NCBI RefSeq assembly: GCF_001984715.1
Contig: NZ_MSPR01000015.1
Coordinates: forward strand, 1 to 61,490
Source: Streptococcus azizii
GTDB lineage: Bacteria > Bacillota > Bacilli > Lactobacillales > Streptococcaceae
Direction of reading: 5' to 3'
Length of the DNA stretch: 61,490 nucleotides
Below are positions 7,552 through 15,350 of the stretch, one piece after another (the first letter of the stretch is position 1; each line of letters starts with the position of its first letter). Made by a program: the position numbers and the translations under genes. The notes beneath the pieces were generated by a model. The model was not told the DNA's origin and made no database searches. It saw nothing but the letters and a program-made list of their open reading frames with translations.

Positions 7552-7608
7552 ACTCAAAATCCAGTGTCCGCAAGGACGTGCCGGTTCGACCCCGGCCGCC
7601 GGTATAGT
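7552..7608 (+). repeat. attR, 57-bp direct repeat (right)
   Basis: A perfect copy of 1017-1073, the 3' half of tRNA-Leu. It marks the right end of the element. Chromosomal DNA resumes at 7609. Confidence 0.93.
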
Positions 7609-7618
7609 TTATAGTAAG

Positions 7619-7646
7619 AGAACGTTGAGTAATCAGCGTTCTTTTT
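7619..7646 (+). terminator. Original tRNA operon terminator, displaced by the element
   Basis: Stem AGAACG/CGTTCT followed by TTTTT, just past attR. Without the element it would lie a few nucleotides after tRNA-Leu. Confidence 0.8.
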
Positions 7647-8186
7647 GTGTATTCCATAGTTCATTTTGCCTCATAGTTTTTCAGTTCTTCCTCAATGAAA
7701 ATCAAGATTGGACGAGTCAAGGTAGAGGCTGACAGAATTGACATTCGGTAAACGAATACTCTATGAACATCAACAGTAGATTAGGAAACGAAGGCGAAGG
7801 TAGTTGAAATAGTTGATAACTATTTCAAGTTGGAAATAAGAAAAGTCACGCCTTTTCTCAATAGTTCCCTTGAATATGAAGGAACAATGTCCTATCTTCG
7901 TTTTTAAGCTCGGGCTTCTGTGGTCATTTTCGTATTTCTAGGTGACCAGTTGAAACAGTTCACCGAACTGTTTCAATCCCAAAGGGATTCTTATCTGTAA
8001 TCGGCTAAAGCCGAAGCAGCTACCTATTTTCTGAAGGGATTCTCATCTGTAATTGGCTAAAGCCAAAACAGCTGCCTATCTTTTTTCACACAGAGTTTAG
8101 GGCTTGTTCAATGACGTGAGACTCTGCTCAATAAGTTCCATCCTACTTTCAAATGAACAGGCTGAAAATCTCCAGTTGAGATATCA
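7647..8186. repeat. Gene-free region of composite intergenic repeats
   Basis: No gene is visible. Part of a RUP-like end lies at about 7758-7805 (ATCAACAGTAGATTAGGAAA). From about 7822 to 8085 runs a second repeat: GGAAATAAGAAAAGTCACG, a GTTTCTAGGTGACCAG-type block, the inverted pair GAAACAGTTC/GAACTGTTTC, and two tandem units of the form GGGATTCTCATCTGTAAT-GGCTAAAGCC. Close copies occur at 54646-54832 and 56455-56504. Confidence 0.7.
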
Positions 8187-8188
8187 AT

Positions 8189-8228
8189 TTGACAAGGGAA
8201 GATTTTTATGATAAGATTAACTGGTTAA
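8189..8228 (+). promoter_or_regulatory. adc promoter with AdcR operator
   Basis: -35 TTGACA (8189-8194), 17-nt spacer and -10 TAAGAT (8212-8217). A perfect AdcR box TTAACTGGTTAA (8217-8228) follows and overlaps the transcription start, so zinc-bound AdcR would block this promoter. Confidence 0.88.
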
Positions 8229-8255
8229 TTAAATGATTAAGGATTGGTAAAGTGG

Positions 8256-8705
8256 ATGCAACCATTAGCTCATCAAATTGAACAGACTTTGCATGAAATC
8301 ATCTTGAATTCGGAGAATCAATTAGAAATCTTAGTAGGAGCTTGTCAGAGTGAGATGCGTCTGACCAATACTCAGGAACATATTTTGATGCTAATTGAAA
8401 ATAATGCCTTTACAAATAAAGAGATTGCAAAGCAATTAAATGTGAGTCAGGCTGCGATTACCAAGGCAATTAAGACCTTGATTGCTCAAGATTTATTGGT
8501 GGCGGTTCGGGATAGTCGTGATGCTCGGATTGTTCGATATAGTTTGACTGATTTGGCAAAGCCGATTGCTGAGGAACACGCTCATCACCATGCGCATACT
8601 CTGGCCTCTTATCAGGAGTTGGTGGGTCAATATTCAGAAGAGGAACAAGTGATGATTAGTCATTTTTTGACAGATTTGGTAAAGAAGATTCGGAAAGAAG
8701 CATGA
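8256..8705 (+). CDS. adcR: AdcR, zinc-responsive MarR-family repressor
   Basis: A 149-aa winged-helix regulator that represses zinc uptake genes when zinc is sufficient. [21 protein letters not shown] and [15 protein letters not shown] form the DNA-binding domain. The zinc ligands lie in the EEHAHHHAH stretch. I take ATG 8256 because the resulting [10 protein letters not shown] matches known AdcR N-termini; a TTG at 8244 is in frame but poorly placed. It is the first gene of adcRCBA, and its stop overlaps adcC by 4 nt. It is autoregulated through the box at 8217. Confidence 0.95.
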   Translation: MQPLAHQIEQTLHEIILNSENQLEILVGACQSEMRLTNTQEHILMLIENNAFTNKEIAKQLNVSQAAITKAIKTLIAQDLLVAVRDSRDARIVRYSLTDLAKPIAEEHAHHHAHTLASYQELVGQYSEEEQVMISHFLTDLVKKIRKEA

Positions 8706-9406
8706 GATATATTACAGTAGAGGATCTATCGTTTGTATATGATCAGGAGCCTGTTTTGGAACATATTCACTACCATTTGGATAGTGGTGAATTTGTGACT
8801 TTGACAGGCGAAAATGGTGCAGCAAAGACTACCTTGATTAAGGCGACATTAGGTATCCTAAAGCCTAAGGAGGGGAAGGTGCTTATCTCAGAAACCAGTA
8901 TTAGTGGGAAAAAGCTGAGAATGGCTTATTTGCCCCAGCAGATTGCCAGTTTTAATGCTGGCTTTCCTAGTACAGTCTATGAGTTTGTAAAATCTGGACG
9001 CTACCCGCGTCAGGGCTGGTTTCGGAGATTGACAAGTCATGATGAGGAACATATTCGGACAAGTTTGGAGTCTGTTGGGATGTGGGAGCATAAGGATAAA
9101 CGACTGGGAGCTTTGAGTGGAGGGCAGAAACAGCGAGTTGTGATTGCTCGGATGTTTGCCTCAGATCCTGATATTTTTATCTTGGATGAGCCGACAACAG
9201 GGATGGATAGTGGAACGAAGGTTGCCTTTTATGAATTGATGCACCACAGTGCAAAAAAACATGGAAAGTCTATTTTGATGATTACACATGATGCGGATGA
9301 GTTACGTGACTATGCAGATCGTAATATTTATTTGGTACGCGACCAAACATCTCCTTGGCACTGCTTCAATGTGCATGACAAGGATGAGGAGGTGACACAT
9401 GCCTAG
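8702..9406 (+). CDS. adcC: AdcC, zinc ABC transporter ATPase
   Basis: A 234-aa ATP-binding subunit powering zinc import through AdcB. It has Walker [10 protein letters not shown] (Ala where most ABC ATPases have Gly, as I recall also in pneumococcal AdcC), the signature LSGGQKQR, Walker B IFILDEP and the switch His in MITHD. It overlaps adcR by 4 nt and adcB by 8 nt, consistent with coupled translation. Confidence 0.95.
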   Translation: MRYITVEDLSFVYDQEPVLEHIHYHLDSGEFVTLTGENGAAKTTLIKATLGILKPKEGKVLISETSISGKKLRMAYLPQQIASFNAGFPSTVYEFVKSGRYPRQGWFRRLTSHDEEHIRTSLESVGMWEHKDKRLGALSGGQKQRVVIARMFASDPDIFILDEPTTGMDSGTKVAFYELMHHSAKKHGKSILMITHDADELRDYADRNIYLVRDQTSPWHCFNVHDKDEEVTHA

Positions 9407-10220
9407 CATAGTTGATGTTTCGATTTTTCATTATGAGTTTATGCAACGAGCATTTCTAGCGATTATTGCTATGAGTCTATTTTCTCCGATATTGGGGATT
9501 TTCCTCATTTTACGACGTCAGAGTTTGATGAGTGATACGCTCAGTCACGTGTCGTTAGCAGGTGTGGCTCTAGGACTTGTTGTTGGGATGTCGCCGACCA
9601 TTTCGACCCTCATAGTGGTTATAGTTGCAGCAATTTTTTTGGAATATTTACGGACCTTGTATAAGAGTTTTATGGAAATCGGGACAGCCATCCTCATGTC
9701 TACAGGTTTAGCGGTATCTTTGATTGTCATGAGTCGTTCGGGTGGAAAGAGTAGTTTAAGCCTAGAACAATACCTATTTGGCTCAATTGTAACGATTAGT
9801 CAAGAACAGGTGATGGCTCTTTTTGCGATTGCAACAGTTGTACTAGTCTTGACCGTGTTCTTTTTACGCCCCATGTATATTTTAACCTTTGATGAGGATA
9901 CAGCCTTTGTGGACGGTCTGCCTGTTCGAGCGATGTCCCTTGCTTTTAATATGGTGACAGGGGTAGCGATTGCGCTCATGATTCCAGCCGCGGGTGCTTT
10001 ATTGGTATCAACGATTATGGTTTTACCTGCCTCAATCGCGCTTCGCTTAGGAAATAGTTTCAAAATGGTGATTGGGCTTGGCATGGTGATTGGGTTTGTC
10101 GGAATGCTTTCCGGACTGTTCCTGTCTTATTATGCAGAGACGCCAGCTAGTGCAAGTATTACGTTGATTTTTATCAGTATCTTTCTGCTGATGAATGTTG
10201 TCCATAGATTGAAAAGATAG
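9399..10220 (+). CDS. adcB: AdcB, zinc ABC transporter permease
   Basis: A 273-aa ABC-3 family permease with about seven to eight hydrophobic segments. It begins [20 protein letters not shown] and has the family-typical [20 protein letters not shown] block. It forms the membrane channel that takes zinc from AdcA. It overlaps adcC and sits 8 nt before adcA. Confidence 0.95.
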   Translation: MPSIVDVSIFHYEFMQRAFLAIIAMSLFSPILGIFLILRRQSLMSDTLSHVSLAGVALGLVVGMSPTISTLIVVIVAAIFLEYLRTLYKSFMEIGTAILMSTGLAVSLIVMSRSGGKSSLSLEQYLFGSIVTISQEQVMALFAIATVVLVLTVFFLRPMYILTFDEDTAFVDGLPVRAMSLAFNMVTGVAIALMIPAAGALLVSTIMVLPASIALRLGNSFKMVIGLGMVIGFVGMLSGLFLSYYAETPASASITLIFISIFLLMNVVHRLKR

Positions 10221-10228
10221 GAGAAGCT

Positions 10229-11737
10229 ATGAAAAAAGTAGTAGCATGTCTAATGGGACTCAGTGTCCTTTTGCTAGTAGCATGTGGGTTGCAGACGGAA
10301 TCAAAAAAGAAGGATATTCAGATAGTGACGACCTTCTATCCCGTCTATGAGTTTACAAAGCAAGTGGTAGGGGAAGAAGCAGATGTTTCTCTTCTTGTGA
10401 AAGCAGGAACCGAGCCTCATGACTTTGAACCGTCGGCTAAAAATATTGCAGAAATTCAAGGAGCTGACGTTTTTGTATATGAAAATGAAAATATGGAAAC
10501 TTGGGTACCAGACGTGTTGAAATCTGTTGATAGCAAGAAAATCCAGGTTATCAAGGCGACAGAAGGGATGTTACTCTTACCAGGTGGTGAAGAAGAGGAA
10601 GAACATGAAGAGGGAGAAGAAGGGCATCATCACGCCTATGATCCCCATGTGTGGCTCTCACCAGAGCGTGCTATCTCATTGGTAGAAAGGATTCGCGATG
10701 GCTTGGTAGCTAAGTATCCGGAGAAGAAAGCAGTATTTGAGAAGAATGCAACAACTTATCTGACAAAATTACAAGCCTTACATGCGAGCTATCAGGCAAG
10801 TTTATCGGTTGCTAAGCAAAAATACTTTGTGACCCAGCATAGTGCTTTTTCTTATCTAGCCTTGGATTATGGCCTGAAGCAGGTATCGATTACAGGGGTA
10901 TCTGCTGATCAAGAACCAACCCCTTCTCGTCTGGCAGCATTGACCAAGTATATCAAGCAATATGGGATTCAGTATATCTACTTTGAAGAAAATGCTTCAA
11001 AAGCAGTAGCGGAGACCTTGTCAAAGGAGACGGGTGTAGAGTTGGCTGTCTTGAATCCGTTAGAAAGTTTGACGGAGGAAGCGATAAATAACGGAGCGGA
11101 TTATATTTCAGTGATGGAAGATAATTTGAAAGCCTTGGAAAAAACAACGAGTCAAGCTGGACCGGACATTCTCCCGGAGGAAGGAGAAGGGACAGAAAAG
11201 ACAGTCTATGCTGGTTATTTTGAGGATAGCGCAGTTAAAGACCGGACTCTATCTGATTATGCAGGAAAATGGCAGTCAGTCTACCCTTATTTGCTAGATG
11301 GAACATTGGATCAGGTCTTTGATTATAAAGCTAAATTGAGCGGTCAAATGACGGCTGAGGAATATAAGGCTTACTATGACAAAGGTTACAAGACCGATGT
11401 GGAGCAGATTCGTATTAGCAATGATACTATAGAATTTGTGAGTAAGGGTCAAGCAGAAAAACACACCTACAAATATATGGGTTATCAAGTCTTGACTTAT
11501 AAGAAGGGAAATCGAGGGGTGCGTTTCCTATTTGAAGCAACAGATGCCGATGCGGGACGTTTCAAGTATGTGCAGTTTAGTGACCACAATATTGCCCCAA
11601 CGAAAACGGGACATTTCCACCTCTTCTTTGGTGGCGAGAGTCAAGAGAAGTTATTCAGTGAGTTAGAGAATTGGCCAACATACTACCCAGATGGCTTAAC
11701 TGGCCTTGAAATTGGTCAAGAAATGTTGGCGCATTGA
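10229..11737 (+). CDS. adcA: AdcA, zinc-binding lipoprotein with ZinT domain
   Basis: A 502-aa surface lipoprotein that captures zinc for AdcBC. It has a signal peptide with lipobox LLLVACG at about residues 14-20, a ZnuA-like domain with PHDFEPS and PHVWLSP metal residues, an acidic and His-rich loop (EEEEEHEEGEEGHHH) at about 118-133, and a C-terminal ZinT domain from about residue 315. The length is normal for two-domain AdcA. GGAGAAG lies before the ATG. Confidence 0.96.
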   Translation: MKKVVACLMGLSVLLLVACGLQTESKKKDIQIVTTFYPVYEFTKQVVGEEADVSLLVKAGTEPHDFEPSAKNIAEIQGADVFVYENENMETWVPDVLKSVDSKKIQVIKATEGMLLLPGGEEEEEHEEGEEGHHHAYDPHVWLSPERAISLVERIRDGLVAKYPEKKAVFEKNATTYLTKLQALHASYQASLSVAKQKYFVTQHSAFSYLALDYGLKQVSITGVSADQEPTPSRLAALTKYIKQYGIQYIYFEENASKAVAETLSKETGVELAVLNPLESLTEEAINNGADYISVMEDNLKALEKTTSQAGPDILPEEGEGTEKTVYAGYFEDSAVKDRTLSDYAGKWQSVYPYLLDGTLDQVFDYKAKLSGQMTAEEYKAYYDKGYKTDVEQIRISNDTIEFVSKGQAEKHTYKYMGYQVLTYKKGNRGVRFLFEATDADAGRFKYVQFSDHNIAPTKTGHFHLFFGGESQEKLFSELENWPTYYPDGLTGLEIGQEMLAH

Positions 11738-11749
11738 TACCGTGTATCG

Positions 11750-11778
11750 AGGTTGGGACTTGGGTTCCGACCTTTTTT
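11750..11778 (+). terminator. Terminator of adcRCBA
   Basis: Stem AGGTTGG/CCGACCT (one G:T) with a 10-nt loop and a six-T run, 13 nt after the adcA stop. Confidence 0.8.
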
Positions 11779-11923
11779 ATTGAGTATAAATATGATAATC
11801 TATAGTCAATCTTCTCTAATTTTTCTTTATATTTTCTCCGCCTCCTCATGCCTTTGTTTGAAGAGAGTGACGTAGAGTGTGAGGGAGTGGTGAGATGCAC
11901 TACAGACTGTCGAGTAGAAATAG

Positions 11924-11952
11924 TTGACAAATAACGGCTACAACTGTAAACT
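11924..11952 (+). promoter_or_regulatory. cop promoter with CopY operator
   Basis: TTGACA (11924-11929), 17-nt spacer, TAAACT (11947-11952). A consensus cop box TACAACTGTA (TACANNTGTA) lies at 11939-11948 between and into the -10. A degenerate second site (TACAGACTGT) is at 11901-11910. Confidence 0.85.
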
Positions 11953-11974
11953 GTAGACGAAAGGAGGTGCTGTC

Positions 11975-12430
11975 ATGGGGCAGATAATGTCGGCTGCGGA
12001 ATGGCAAGTGATGCGGGTGATTTGGGCCTATCCAGGGCATACATCTAGCCAGATTATTGCTAGCTTGCAAGAAGGTTTTGATTGGCAGGCTACCACAATC
12101 AAAACACTTTTAGGACGTTTGCGGAAAAAAGCCTATTTGGAGATGAAAAAGGAGGAGGGGCAGTACCACTACTATCCATTGGTAGCTGAAAAGGAGCATC
12201 TGCAACAGCAACTTCAAATGTTGCTGGATACTATATGTTCCACTAAGCATGGGGAAGTAGTCGGGCAATTATTGGAAATGGGGAGTTTTTCGTATTCTGA
12301 TTTAGAAAAATTGCGCCATCAAATAGATTATCAGCTACTAACGGCACCTCAACATTTACAATGTCATTGTTTGGCAGGTCAGTGTACCTGTCATCATCAT
12401 GAAGGGAGAAATCAGTATGCAGACGATTAA
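11975..12430 (+). CDS. copY: CopY, copper-responsive BlaI-family repressor
   Basis: A 151-aa repressor with an N-terminal BlaI/MecI winged helix (SAAEWQVMRVIWA, TTIKTLLGRLRKK) and the C-terminal metal switch CHCLAGQCTC, an exact CxCx4CxC motif. Zn(II) keeps it on DNA; Cu(I) displaces zinc and releases it. GAAAGGAGGTG precedes ATG 11975. The gene overlaps copZ by 14 nt. The usual partner copA is absent. Confidence 0.95.
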   Translation: MGQIMSAAEWQVMRVIWAYPGHTSSQIIASLQEGFDWQATTIKTLLGRLRKKAYLEMKKEEGQYHYYPLVAEKEHLQQQLQMLLDTICSTKHGEVVGQLLEMGSFSYSDLEKLRHQIDYQLLTAPQHLQCHCLAGQCTCHHHEGRNQYADD

Positions 12431-12623
12431 ACTTAGCAATCTATCCTGCCAAAATTGTATCAAGCACGTAACTGAGCGTTTTAAGACCATGCCAGGTGTA
12501 GTAGATGTGACCATTGATTTAGATCGACAAGTGGCAAGTGTTAAAACCAGTGTCAACTATTCTTTGGAAGACTACCAAGCCAGCCTTTCAGATACTGTGT
12601 ACGAGGCGGTTGAGACTCTTTAA
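12417..12623 (+). CDS. copZ: CopZ-like copper chaperone
   Basis: A 68-aa HMA-domain protein with the metal site LSCQNC at residues 9-14 (family consensus MxCxxC, here with Leu for Met-Thr context) and a ferredoxin-like fold pattern. ATG 12417 has GGGAG about 6 nt upstream. It would carry Cu(I) to CopY or to a copper ATPase. In streptococcal cop operons a copA ATPase gene is normally present, but here copZ directly follows copY and a terminator follows copZ. Confidence 0.88.
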   Translation: MQTIKLSNLSCQNCIKHVTERFKTMPGVVDVTIDLDRQVASVKTSVNYSLEDYQASLSDTVYEAVETL

Positions 12624-12670
12624 ATATCGCTTCGTCAACCGTCTATCGGTGTATGGGTTTGTGCAATACA

Positions 12671-12716
12671 AAAAGCTATAGAGCAACACATATGATTGGT
12701 TGGTTCTATAGCTTTT
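12671..12716 (+). terminator. Terminator of copYZ
   Basis: A 12-bp stem AAAAGCTATAGA/TCTATAGCTTTT with a 22-nt loop; the stem ends in T-rich DNA. Confidence 0.75.
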
Positions 12717-12733
12717 ATTCTTGGTCATGTCTT

Positions 12734-12836
12734 ATACTCTTAAAAATCAAAAGGATACGTTGTCAAGAGTCTCGGTGAACGCCAGTTCTACCTTCGTCTT
12801 TGTTTCCTAGTCTACTTTTGATTTTTAAAGGGTATT
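12734..12836. repeat. RUP-like MITE, copy A
   Basis: About 103 bp with inverted ends (TACTCTTAAAAATCAAAAG and CTTTTGATTTTTAAAGGGTA). Internally it has TCGGTGAAC and TTTCCTAGTCTA, as in the other copies. Its right end supplies the stop codon and the last residues of the HIT gene. Confidence 0.75.
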
Positions 12837-13223
12837 AGTATGTTTCAAGTGTTTGAGAAAGGCTTCAAGCGGTAGAGGGTGTTGACTAATGACAATCTGC
12901 TCCCAAAAACAATCGTCTTTTTTCCTTGGAATGAGGTGGGAGTGGAAATGCGTTCCCTTGTCCATCAAATCCTTGTCGTTTCTTGCGAGGGTGACGCCGT
13001 CAATTGGCAGAGTCTGTTCTAAGAGCCTTGTGATTGTCTGCTCTACCTCTGCCAGTTCATGAAGGACAGGTAGAGGTAGTTCAGAAAGGCTGGTGAAATG
13101 CTCCTTGCTGATGATTAACAGGTGTCCTGTTTGAATGGGGTCAATATCCCAGACTAGCTTGAAATATTCGGTCTGATAGAGGATGTTTTCTTCTAAAATA
13201 TCATGACAAAAGATACAGTGCAT
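12825..13223 (-). CDS. HIT-family protein
   Basis: A 132-aa histidine-triad nucleotide-binding protein. The zinc-binding CIFC pair is near the N-terminus (MHCIFCHDILEEN) and the catalytic triad GTHFHSHLIPR (HxHxH) is clear. Members hydrolyse or transfer nucleotide phosphates. I prefer ATG 13223 (AAAGGATAAGGCC upstream) to a start 15 codons earlier. The last residues (HTNTL) and stop codon are encoded by a RUP-like repeat, so the natural C-terminus was probably altered by its insertion. Confidence 0.88.
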   Translation of the reverse strand: MHCIFCHDILEENILYQTEYFKLVWDIDPIQTGHLLIISKEHFTSLSELPLPVLHELAEVEQTITRLLEQTLPIDGVTLARNDKDLMDKGTHFHSHLIPRKKDDCFWEQIVISQHPLPLEAFLKHLKHTNTL

Positions 13224-13486
13224 GGCCTTATCCTTTCTTTGGTAGGAGGGGCTTGTCGCCTGAAACAAAAAATGGGTATAAAAATAATTGGCCTATTTAG
13301 AAGTACCAACCATTCTAGTATAACATAAATATAAGTAAAAAACAGACTTGATTTTTTTAATAATGCCTTATCATAAAGATGTAAGAGCATTCAAGATGGT
13401 TTATTAGAAAGGAGTTTTTGATTCAATCAAGCTATCAGTCAGTTATCACTTCGTTTTATTTTTAAGTTTGTCAGTATTGGAGAACA
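13224..13486. other. Non-coding gap before the 41-aa peptide gene
   Basis: An AT-rich stretch of about 260 bp. I see no gene, tRNA or riboswitch. It must hold the promoters for the HIT gene on the minus strand and the peptide gene on the plus strand. Confidence 0.5.
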
Positions 13487-13612
13487 ATGATGTTAGAATA
13501 CTGTTTTGATCTATTTTTAAAAGTTTTACCGGTTATTTCTTGTGTTGTAGCAGCCCAGTTAGTTGTAAAAGCAAAAAATAAACATTCAAAGGAAAAAGAA
13601 ATAGAACAGTAA
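13487..13612 (+). CDS. Small hydrophobic peptide, possible type I toxin-like peptide
   Basis: A 41-aa ORF with GGAG 4-7 nt before ATG 13487. It reads MMLEYCFDLFLKVLPVISCV, then VAAQLVVKAKNKHSKEKEIEQ. One membrane helix (about residues 9-28, with a central Pro) is followed by a charged tail. That plan resembles Fst/Ldr-type peptides, but I see no sequence match to Fst and have not found an antisense RNA promoter. A long hairpin (13718-13772) follows about 100 nt later. It could also be a small regulatory membrane protein. Confidence 0.5.
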   Translation: MMLEYCFDLFLKVLPVISCVVAAQLVVKAKNKHSKEKEIEQ

Positions 13613-13717
13613 ATGAATTCGATTTTTCTTATTCTTTACACCTCTTAGTTTCTAAAATGAGTAGCCTTGTGTCAAACAGTCTGGGAATAGACTGTCGGAG
13701 CATCAGTTTAGAAATGC

Positions 13718-13772
13718 AAAAGCGAACAAGGTCTAGTTTCTGTTGTTCAGAAATGGTATCTTGTTCGCTTTT
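13718..13772 (+). terminator. Hairpin terminator downstream of the 41-aa peptide
   Basis: A 13-bp stem AAAAGCGAACAAG/CTTGTTCGCTTTT with a 29-nt internal loop. It is suitable as a terminator in either direction. Confidence 0.65.
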
Positions 13773-13807
13773 AAGTTTTCTAGATGTGATTAGCGTTCTG
13801 ACATCTA

Positions 13808-13960
13808 CTACTTTTTAAAAATCAAAAGGCTACTTGGTCAACTTTTCACTCGACAACTTTCCTATGTTGCTGTAGCTGTTGTGAACGATATTCACTTACG
13901 GATACCCTATGGGGACACTTTGAGTTTTACACAGACCTTTTAACGTCCTCACATCTTAGC
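13808..13960. repeat. Degenerate RUP-like fragment and second repeat block
   Basis: TTTTTAAAAATCAAAAGGCTAC is a RUP-like left end that loses similarity after about 30 bp. Near 13937-13959 lies a 23-bp block found inverted at 56539-56561, so a second repeat family is present. Confidence 0.55.
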
Positions 13961-13970
13961 TGTTTTAATG

Positions 13971-15230
13971 TTAGTTAAATGTCAGTACAAAGTATTTTTT
14001 CTTCCCGCGGCGGATAACGGTCAATTCATTTTCGAGTTTATCTGCTTCCGTTAGTATGTAGTCAAGGTCCTGGATGCGGTCTCCATTGATGTAGATGGCT
14101 CCGTTTTGGACATCTTCACGGGCTTGGCGCTTTGAGGTGACCACCCCTGCGGTGACCAGAAGTTCAATGATGTTGAGGTTATCATCTGCCGTTACCATGT
14201 AATTTGGTACGCCACGAAGTCCTTGTTTCAGTTCACTGACAGAAAGATTTTTGATAGCCCCTGCAAAAAGTTGCTCAGTGATGTTGAGTGCCTCTTGATA
14301 AGCTGTTTCACCGTGGACGAGAGTAACGACCTCTCGGGCAAGAATTTTTTGTGCTAGGCGTTCATGTGGTGCTAGCTCGAATCGCTGGCAAATTTCTTCG
14401 ATTTCATCGAGTGGCAGGAAGGTGAAAATCTTTAAGAAACGAATGGCGTCAGCATCCATAACGTTCATCCAGAATTGGTACATCTCATACGGAGATGTCT
14501 TGTTAGCATCAAGCCAAACAGCATTGCCTTCAGATTTGCCGAATTTTTTTCCAGTTGAATCAGTGATGAGTGGAACAGTCACCACGTGACCAGTTCTATC
14601 TGCTTTACGACGGAGTAATTCTGTACCAGCCGTCATATTGCCCCATTGGTCACTACCACCGATCTGCAAGGTGACATCATGTAAGCGATTGAGTTCGAAG
14701 AAATCATATCCCTGCATAATTTGGTAGGCGAACTCGGTATAAGAAATCCCTGTTTCAATCCGCTTTTTTACAGACTCTTTACTCATCATGTAGTTGACGG
14801 TAAAGTATTTTCCAACATCGCGCAGGAAATCAATAAAACTAATCTTGCTGAACCAATCGTAGTTATTGGTCATAACAGCCTTGTTGTCGCCATTTTCAAA
14901 ATCGAGGAAACGAGATAACTGACCTTGGATTTTCTCGACCCAGCCATCAACAGTTTCTTTTGTTTGAAGACTACGCTCTGCATCTTTGAAGGACGGATCT
15001 CCAATCAAGCCAGTTGCACCTCCCACGAGTGGATAGGGCTTATGGCCGGCTAGCTGTAAGTGGCGGCAGACGAGGATTGGTACTAGATGCCCTAAGTGCA
15101 GGCTATCAGCAGTTGGATCGTAGCCTGAATAATAAGAGACTTGCCCTTCTTCTAAGGCTTTTCGCAAAGCATCTTCATCTGTAGTTTGAAAGATTAAACC
15201 ACGTTCTTTTAGCTCATCAAAAATGTGCAT
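13971..15230 (-). CDS. tyrS: Tyrosyl-tRNA synthetase
   Basis: A 419-aa class I synthetase charging tRNA-Tyr. It has HIGH-like HLGHL at about residues 46-50, KMSKS-like KFGKS near 230, the tyrosine-pocket YDPTADSLH segment and a C-terminal S4 domain ([20 protein letters not shown]). The length is normal. Its 5' end is only 120 bp from divergent pbp1b, too short for a T-box leader, so it is probably not under tRNA-Tyr antitermination here. Confidence 0.96.
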   Translation of the reverse strand: MHIFDELKERGLIFQTTDEDALRKALEEGQVSYYSGYDPTADSLHLGHLVPILVCRHLQLAGHKPYPLVGGATGLIGDPSFKDAERSLQTKETVDGWVEKIQGQLSRFLDFENGDNKAVMTNNYDWFSKISFIDFLRDVGKYFTVNYMMSKESVKKRIETGISYTEFAYQIMQGYDFFELNRLHDVTLQIGGSDQWGNMTAGTELLRRKADRTGHVVTVPLITDSTGKKFGKSEGNAVWLDANKTSPYEMYQFWMNVMDADAIRFLKIFTFLPLDEIEEICQRFELAPHERLAQKILAREVVTLVHGETAYQEALNITEQLFAGAIKNLSVSELKQGLRGVPNYMVTADDNLNIIELLVTAGVVTSKRQAREDVQNGAIYINGDRIQDLDYILTEADKLENELTVIRRGKKKYFVLTFN

Positions 15231-15350
15231 GTCTCTTCTCCTTTAAGTTGTTCATCAGCTTCCATTGTACCATATTTTGGGGGAAATCGTGCAGGAAATT
15301 TTCGTCAAAACATAAAAAATATGATAAAATAAGGAGATGAGGAGTTATCT

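Larger units (their letters stand above)
1017..7608. mobile_element. Integrative (probably mobilizable) element in tRNA-Leu
   Basis: The element is bounded by a perfect 57-bp repeat, giving a unit of about 6.5 kb. On the minus strand, in transcription order, lie a 93-aa protein, a 141-aa protein, an FtsK/TcpA-like ATPase, a 104-aa protein, an HUH Rep, a DUF3173 protein and a tyrosine integrase. Two plus-strand genes sit at the ends. There are no conjugation pore genes, so self-transfer is unlikely. A Rep plus coupling-type ATPase plus integrase fits streptococcal IMEs that borrow a host element's transfer machinery; that last step is inference. The DNA is clearly more AT-rich than the flanks. 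Confidence 0.9.

Noticed and set aside
7439..7732. Open frame of 97 codons across attR
   Set aside because: It runs through the tRNA-Leu repeat and into the chromosome; there is no convincing ribosome site or protein pattern. The coding look is a by-product of the att sequence.
13487..13612. Fst-family toxin by sequence
   Set aside because: The plan is similar but the characteristic Fst residues are absent; reported only as a hydrophobic peptide.
15231..15350. T-box leader for tyrS
   Set aside because: Only 120 bp separate tyrS from pbp1b; no specifier loop or GGTGG element is present.
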